This document shows, piece after piece, positions 59,428-64,000 of a DNA stretch of 64,000 nucleotides. Under the pieces are notes generated by a model. That model was not told where the DNA came from and did no database searches. It saw nothing but the letters and a program-made list of their open reading frames with translations. The position numbers and the translations under genes are program-made. Source of the stretch: Yoonia sp. GPGPB17. GTDB lineage: Bacteria; Pseudomonadota; Alphaproteobacteria; Rhodobacterales; Rhodobacteraceae. Location of the stretch: the NCBI RefSeq assembly GCF_037892195.1, contig NZ_JATACI010000002.1:2542001-2606000 (forward strand), written 5' to 3'. Positions within the stretch are counted from its first letter, which is position 1. Each line of letters starts with the position of its first letter.

Positions 59428-62220
59428 CTAGAAATGAACCGAAAGCGTATCCAGTGGCTTTTGCGTTGGGGGTGCAAACTTGGTCAGGTCGATACCTTCG
59501 ACCGCCGTTTTGTATTCATCAAGTGTTGGGGTCCGGCCAAGAATTGCCGACAAAACCACAACTGGTGTTGATGCCAAGAGCGACTCGCCGGTTTTTTCCG
59601 CTGAATCCTCTACAACCCGGCCTTTGAACAGACGCGTGGAAGTTGCCAGAACCGTGTCGCCCTTTGCCGCCTTTTCCTGGTTCCCCATACATAGGTTGCA
59701 ACCCGGGCGCTCAAGATAGAGGATGTTTTCATACTCCGTCCGCGCTGTGCTTTTGGGGGCAAGATCATCAAACTCAAAGCCTGAATATTTCTGTAAGACC
59801 GCCCAATCCCCTTCTTCCTTCAACTCATCAATGATGTTGTAGGTTGGAGCGGCCACGACCAGCGGGGCCTGGAACTCAACCTTGCCGTATTCGGCTTCCA
59901 GATTGCGCAACATCTGGGCGACTATTTTTACATCGCCCTTATGCACCATACAGGACCCAACAAAGCCAAGATCGACCTTCTTTTCTGCACCGTAGTATGA
60001 GATTGGGCGGATAGTGTCGTGTGTGTAGCGTTTCGAGACGTCGACATTGCCAACGTCGGGATCAGCAATCATCGGTTCGTCAATGGCATTCAGATCGACC
60101 ACGACTTCGGCAAAATACGTGGCATTGTCGTCCGGTCTCAGAGCCGGTTTTTCACCAGACCGGATTTGTGAGATCCGATTGTCCGCAATGTCGATCAGGC
60201 GTTGCAGCATTCCGTTTTCATGCTCCATCCCCTTATCGATCATAATTTGGATGCGCGCCTTGGCGATTTCCAACGACTCGATAAGTGTGTCATCTTCTGA
60301 GATACAGATTGACGCTTTTGCCTTCATCTCGGCTGTCCAGTCGGTGAACGTAAAGGCCTGATCAGCCAGCAACGTGCCAATATGCACCTCGATGATGCGA
60401 CCCTGAAACACGTTGTCACCGTGTTGTGCCAGCATCTGTGCCTGTGTGGCATGGACCACATCCCGGAAATCCATATGGGGTGCCATATCGCCTTTGAACG
60501 TCACTTTCACGGATTCAGGGATTGGCATTGACGCCTCGCCTGTTGCGAGGGCCAGCGCAACCGTGCCGGAGTCCGCGCCAAAGGCCACACCCTTGGACAT
60601 TCTTGTATGGCTGTCACCGCCAATGATAATCGCCCAGTCATCCACGGTGATGTCGTTCAACACCTTGTGGATCACATCGGTCATCGCATGATATTCGCCC
60701 TTGGGATCGCGCGCGGTAACCAAACCGAATTTGTTCATAAATGCCATCAAACGCGGCGTATTCGCTTGCGCCTTAAGGTCCCAGACAGAGGCCGTGTGGC
60801 AGCCTGATTGATAGGCACCATCCACAGAAGGGGACAGAATGGTTGCGGCCATCGCCTCGAGCTCTTGGCTGGTCATCAGGCCGGTTGTGTCCTGAGAGCC
60901 AACAATATTGACCTTAACCCGGACATCAGAGCCCGCGTGCAGCACTTTACCTGGTGTATTGCCACGTGCGTTTGCATTGAAGATTTTCTCAACTGCCGTC
61001 AGACCTTGACCCTCGTGCGAGACTTCCTTGGAAGGTGCAAAAGCAGATTTCAGCGGAATGCCGAGCGCCTCGCAGGCAAATGTCTGTAGCTTCTTGCCAA
61101 AGACAATGGCGTAAGACCCACCCGCTTTCATGAATTCCACTTTCTGTGGGGTGAAAGAGGCCGACATATCGACAAGCTCTTCATCGCCAGCGGCGTCATA
61201 AAGTGTTTTCTTCTTGGTGTTGATCGTCAGTACGGTGCCGGTCTCGACCGAGTATTTCTGCTCTAGGATGGGGTTGCCATCGTTGTTGAGGATCGGCTTG
61301 CCGTCTTCGCCCAGTTTTTTGACCCAGTTCTTAAGGTCGACACCAATGCCGCCTGTCACACCAACGGTAGTCAGAAAGATCGGCGAAATGCCGTTTGTGC
61401 CTGCCACTACAGGTGCAAAATTGACAAATGGCACATAGGGACTGGCCTGTTTGCCGGTCCAGAGCGCAACATTGTTGACCCCCGACATACGCGATGATCC
61501 AACACCCATCGTGCCTTTTTCCGCGATCAACATGACCCGTTTGTCAGGGTGCTGCAACTTCAGCGCTTCGATTTCCCTTTGTGCCTGCTCAGAGATGAGG
61601 CATTTGCCGTGCAGCTCACGGTCGGAACGAGAGTGCGCTTGATTGCCGGGCGACAAAAGGTCAGTCGAGATATCACCTTCACCCGCGATGTAGGTAACAA
61701 CTTTGATCTCGTCTTCCACATCGGGAAGCTTTGTAAAGAACTCGGCGTCAGAGTAGCTTTCCAGAATGTCCTTTGCGACGGCATTGCCAGCATCCAATGC
61801 CTCTTTCAGCCGGGCTGTATCAGCCTCGTAAAGGAAGACTTGGGTTTTAAGTACTTCAGCAGCCTGGCGCGCAATCTCAGCGTCATCGCCAAGCGCGAGA
61901 TCAAGCAAGACCGCAACGGAAGGGCCGCCTTTCATATGCGACAAAAGCTCGAACGCAAAAGCAACCGAGATTTCCGCAACGGTTTTTCGCCCCAAAACAA
62001 TCTCTTTCAGGAACTGGGCTTTGACACCAGCCGCGCTGGTCGTGCCGGGCAGGGTATTGTAGATAAAAAAGTTGAGGGCCTCATCGCGATGCTGATGTGC
62101 CGGATCGTCTAAAGTAGCAACAATCTCAGCTGTCAGCGCGCCATCATCAATTGGCTTGGGGCTTAGTCCTTGCTCTTTGCGTGTCGCAATCTCTTCGCGG
62201 TATTGTGTATATTGGCTCAT
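59428..62220 (-). CDS. acnB: Bifunctional aconitate hydratase 2 / 2-methylisocitrate dehydratase
   Basis: A 930-aa enzyme of the AcnB type, starting at ATG 62218-62220 ('MSQYTQYREEIATRKEQG') rather than 19 codons upstream. The HEAT-like N-terminal domain 5 carries 'EALNFFIYNTLPGTTSAAGVKA', followed by a swivel domain ('MLIAEKGTMGVGSSRMSGVNNVALW'). The catalytic domains have 'IIIGGDSHTRMSKGVAFGADSG'. Cluster ligands are the Cys of 'GFVGSCMVHKGD' and the C-x-x-C of 'GCNLCMGNQEKA'. It interconverts citrate and isocitrate in the TCA cycle and loses its 4Fe-4S cluster under iron limitation. Slightly longer than the E. coli enzyme, as in other alphaproteobacteria. Confidence 0.93.
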   Translation of the reverse strand: MSQYTQYREEIATRKEQGLSPKPIDDGALTAEIVATLDDPAHQHRDEALNFFIYNTLPGTTSAAGVKAQFLKEIVLGRKTVAEISVAFAFELLSHMKGGPSVAVLLDLALGDDAEIARQAAEVLKTQVFLYEADTARLKEALDAGNAVAKDILESYSDAEFFTKLPDVEDEIKVVTYIAGEGDISTDLLSPGNQAHSRSDRELHGKCLISEQAQREIEALKLQHPDKRVMLIAEKGTMGVGSSRMSGVNNVALWTGKQASPYVPFVNFAPVVAGTNGISPIFLTTVGVTGGIGVDLKNWVKKLGEDGKPILNNDGNPILEQKYSVETGTVLTINTKKKTLYDAAGDEELVDMSASFTPQKVEFMKAGGSYAIVFGKKLQTFACEALGIPLKSAFAPSKEVSHEGQGLTAVEKIFNANARGNTPGKVLHAGSDVRVKVNIVGSQDTTGLMTSQELEAMAATILSPSVDGAYQSGCHTASVWDLKAQANTPRLMAFMNKFGLVTARDPKGEYHAMTDVIHKVLNDITVDDWAIIIGGDSHTRMSKGVAFGADSGTVALALATGEASMPIPESVKVTFKGDMAPHMDFRDVVHATQAQMLAQHGDNVFQGRIIEVHIGTLLADQAFTFTDWTAEMKAKASICISEDDTLIESLEIAKARIQIMIDKGMEHENGMLQRLIDIADNRISQIRSGEKPALRPDDNATYFAEVVVDLNAIDEPMIADPDVGNVDVSKRYTHDTIRPISYYGAEKKVDLGFVGSCMVHKGDVKIVAQMLRNLEAEYGKVEFQAPLVVAAPTYNIIDELKEEGDWAVLQKYSGFEFDDLAPKSTARTEYENILYLERPGCNLCMGNQEKAAKGDTVLATSTRLFKGRVVEDSAEKTGESLLASTPVVVLSAILGRTPTLDEYKTAVEGIDLTKFAPPTQKPLDTLSVHF

Positions 62221-62765
62221 AACCTGGCTCCAGCGCAGAAAAGTGTATCTGAAAACTGCAATTGATCGAGTTTGCACCAGGACGTTAGTGCTGATTCATC
62301 GCATTTGTATGCCGATGTATACATTACAGCGTAATGCTGCAACCCCACTTGCCGCAGCAAGCGTTCAAGATGGTTGACACAAATGACGCCTAAGCCTGCG
62401 CAAGTGTGCCGCAGTTGTTCAGGCTGATTGTGGTCCAGTGTCGTGCAGGCCGTTCAAACCCTGTACTTTGTCACGTCTTCGGCTGGCTGAGAAAGATAAG
62501 AGGATGCCTGTGACACCGGATCATTATCCGAGAGCTATCGCATTCACCTGTCGGTCGTTGCCTTGCTTTAACGAAAAGAGAGGGTTCGGACCTGCACCAA
62601 ACCCTCTCTTCACCCCGCGTGTTCCTATTCCACCACACGCAACTGAATATCTGGTTCAGACCATCCTAGTCCACAACCGACCTTAACAAGATATGGTCTT
62701 CCCTAGCAAACATTAAGCGCTTCGAAAGCAATTCAAATCAGAGACGTCCGCGACACAATAACGCA
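62221..62765. other. 545-nt intergenic region upstream of acnB
   Basis: No convincing gene. It should contain the acnB promoter (minus strand). A perfect 11-bp stem, AAGAGAGGGTT (62576-62586) with AACCCTCTCTT (62600-62610), is followed on the minus strand by TTTT and can act as a terminator. A GCCTAAGC octamer occurs near 62388. Short plus-strand frames here lack ribosome-binding sites and have atypical composition. Confidence 0.5.
62572..62610 (-). terminator. Rho-independent-like hairpin between the DUF2853 gene and acnB
   Basis: An 11-bp perfect stem with a 13-nt loop and a TTTT tail on the minus strand. It would stop transcription from upstream minus-strand genes before the acnB promoter. 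Confidence 0.5.
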
Positions 62766-62792
62766 AAGCGCCCGCCAGATAGGCGGGCGCTT
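62766..62792 (-). terminator. Terminator of the DUF2853 gene
   Basis: AAGCGCCCGCC (62766-62776) pairs with GGCGGGCGCTT (62782-62792), loop 5 nt. It lies 20 nt after the stop; the T-tract is short. Confidence 0.75.
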
Positions 62793-62812
62793 CTTATTCG
62801 TTCTATGAGAAT

Positions 62813-63155
62813 CTATCCGTAAACGGACTCTTTGCCGAAGTGTTTTGTCAGCATGTAATAGACCACGGCGCGGTATTTGTTGCGCTCGGATTGGCCGTAA
62901 GTGTCGAGAACCGATGCAATCGCTTTATCAAGATCAGGGCTATCTTTCAGTCCAAGCTTTTTCATCAGAAAGTTGGTCTTCACGGTTTCAATTTCGCCAG
63001 CCTGGCTGCTAAGCAACGGTCGAGGCGTCTGCATTGTAAATCGCGGGACCGCAGCCAATGGTCACCTTCGTAAGAAGATCCATGTCTGGTGTCATACCAC
63101 ATTTGTTTTTCAGGTCGTCCGCGTACTTTGCAATTAAATCGTCTCTTTTACCCAT
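62813..63155 (-). CDS. DUF2853 family protein, frame broken at 63008-63014
   Basis: The ATG is at 63153-63155 ('MGKRDDLIAKYADDLKNKCG'). The frame stops at TAG inside GCTTAGC, on the coding strand, at codon 50. Collapsing to GCTAGC continues as 'DASTVASSQAGEIETVKTNFL' and ends at 62813 with 'YYMLTKHFGKESVYG'. This gives 113 aa, the usual size of DUF2853, a small helical proteobacterial family of unknown function (a structure-genomics target). 'PDMDLLTKVTIGCGPAIYNADAS' and 'NKYRAVVYYMLTKHF' are the conserved blocks. Without the repair only the C-terminal half would be called as a gene. Confidence 0.85.
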
Positions 63156-63403
63156 GAGAGTGTCCCCGTTGTTTGTTTTCTTGTTTCAATAGTGGCGCGC
63201 TGCGCCCCAGTAGGCGCACGTTAATGGGACTGGCTGCATCAGGTAAAGAAAAAAGCCGGTTGGGTGGCAATGTTTCGCTTTTACGCGCGCAACACGTGCG
63301 CGCGTTCTTCGCGCTCCGATCACAGTAACGTGCACCTGCCGTGAGCATCCAATCAAGTTAAGAGGTCGTAAATCCTATATCCAATCATCAAAGGAAATCG
63401 GAA

Positions 63404-63928
63404 ATGAAATTGCACTCACTCATTGCTGCTGCTGCTGCACTGGCGGCGACCCCAGCGACCGTATTTGCACAGGACTGGACCGGTCCTTATGCCGGATTTC
63501 AGATCGGCGGTTCAGACATCGACGTTGATGGCGCGCCTCTGACAGGCGACGGGCCATCATATGGCGTCTTTGCAGGCTACAACATCCAAGCGGGCAATCT
63601 CGTCTATGGTGGCGAATTTGACTATGACACGACCGAGTATGACGTCGACGGCGACGCTGAGGTCGACTCGACAACACGCTTGAAAGGCCGCATGGGCTCT
63701 GAAGTGGGTGGCGGCTTACTTTATGGTGCAGCAGGTTTGGTTTGGGCGACTTCTCCAGAATTGGGTGATGATGATGGCTACTTTTTTGGTGCCGGATACG
63801 ACCTGCCGGTATCAAGCAATATGACCATCGGTGCTGAAGTCCTGCAGCACGAGTTTGAAGAGTATAATGGCGGTGCGCTTGATGTCAGCGTGACAACGTT
63901 CAAGGCGCGTGTCGCATTTAACTTCTAA
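63404..63928 (+). CDS. Small outer-membrane beta-barrel protein
   Basis: A 174-aa protein with a signal peptide (cleavage after VFA, residue 22) and the mature start 'QDWTGPYAGFQIGG' usual for Omp25/opacity-like eight-stranded barrels. Strand pairs are 'YGVFAGYNIQAGNLVYGGEFDYD', 'LKGRMGSEVGGGLLYGAAGLVWA', 'GYFFGAGYDLPVSSNMTIGAEVLQHEF' and 'FKARVAFNF', with terminal Phe for outer-membrane insertion. The loops are Asp-rich, which suggests Ca2+/Mg2+ contact with LPS. AAAGGAAA precedes the ATG. The 250-nt gap upstream contains GC-rich palindromic stretches but no gene. Confidence 0.85.
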   Translation: MKLHSLIAAAAALAATPATVFAQDWTGPYAGFQIGGSDIDVDGAPLTGDGPSYGVFAGYNIQAGNLVYGGEFDYDTTEYDVDGDAEVDSTTRLKGRMGSEVGGGLLYGAAGLVWATSPELGDDDGYFFGAGYDLPVSSNMTIGAEVLQHEFEEYNGGALDVSVTTFKARVAFNF

Positions 63929-64000
63929 GTTCACTTCTGTCGCGTACATCATAGTGCGCGCCAGCACCTACCGACACAGGCCCCAACCACGCGATTGCAG

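Noticed and set aside
62438..62686. 82-aa plus-strand frame upstream of acnB
   Set aside because: No ribosome-binding site, Pro/Cys/Arg-rich chance composition, and it spans a perfect terminator-like hairpin.
8269..63014. Programmed ribosomal frameshifting at GCTTAG/GCTTAA sites
   Set aside because: Some sites would need +1 and others -1 shifts, three have no stop codon at the break, and they occur in unrelated housekeeping-like genes; no known bacterial mechanism covers this.
1..64000. CRISPR array, tRNA or rRNA genes, prophage
   Set aside because: No regularly spaced identical short repeats, no cloverleaf-like sequence with conserved TPsiC arm and no phage structural genes were seen. The direct repeats present are protein-coding.

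Overview
The window looks like the chromosome of a marine alphaproteobacterium, most likely a Roseobacter-clade Rhodobacteraceae. That placement is inferred from gene content: a LEPR-XLL giant protein, HemP/imelysin iron genes, DUF1289, DUF2853, an AcnB-type aconitase and a Dps. It is not based on any search.

Layout. (1) 1-30233, minus strand: one giant repetitive surface/secreted protein gene whose 3' end lies outside the window. Its N terminus carries a LEPR-XLL-type motif. It continues through about 5,000 residues of Gly/Ala/Val-rich beta repeats with interspersed Y-x-Y-x-G modules, then Calx-beta-like domains, then RTX-like Ca-binding repeats. The reading frame is broken at seven places. 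(2) 30418-31928, minus: an overlapping P-loop kinase-like gene and SAM methyltransferase. (3) 32225-36824, plus: an FG-GAP/VCBS/RTX secreted protein, a TbpB-like lipoprotein and a SapC protein, which together look like cell-surface functions. (4) 36949-39979: an outer-membrane barrel, a cytoplasmic sulfatase and a DUF1289 protein. (5) 40050-48732: an iron region with imelysin, a Cys-rich unknown, HemP and a 54-aa ORF (minus); a periplasmic Fe(III)-binding protein (plus); Dps and an unknown (minus); then a di-heme oxidoreductase, an imelysin-like protein and a DUF1513 protein (plus operon). (6) 48884-58860: a two-component system divergent from a run of small exported proteins (one with EF-hands) and a tripartite RND efflux system. 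(7) 58917-64000: an IS5-like transposase remnant, acnB, a DUF2853 gene and a small outer-membrane barrel.

The most striking feature cuts across genes. Nine of the roughly fifteen reading-frame breaks coincide with octamers or heptamers (GCTAAGC, GCTTAGC, GCCTAGC, GCCAAGC, GCTTAAGC, GCCTAAGC on the coding strand) that each become an in-frame Ala-Ser pair (GCT-AGC) if collapsed to GCTAGC. After collapse or single-base repair, the frameshifted genes outside the giant gene have lengths divisible by three and read through family-conserved segments. The simplest reading is a systematic consensus error at a (possibly modified) GCTAGC motif, so most of these genes are probably intact in the organism.

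Broken genes are therefore annotated at full length, with the break described.
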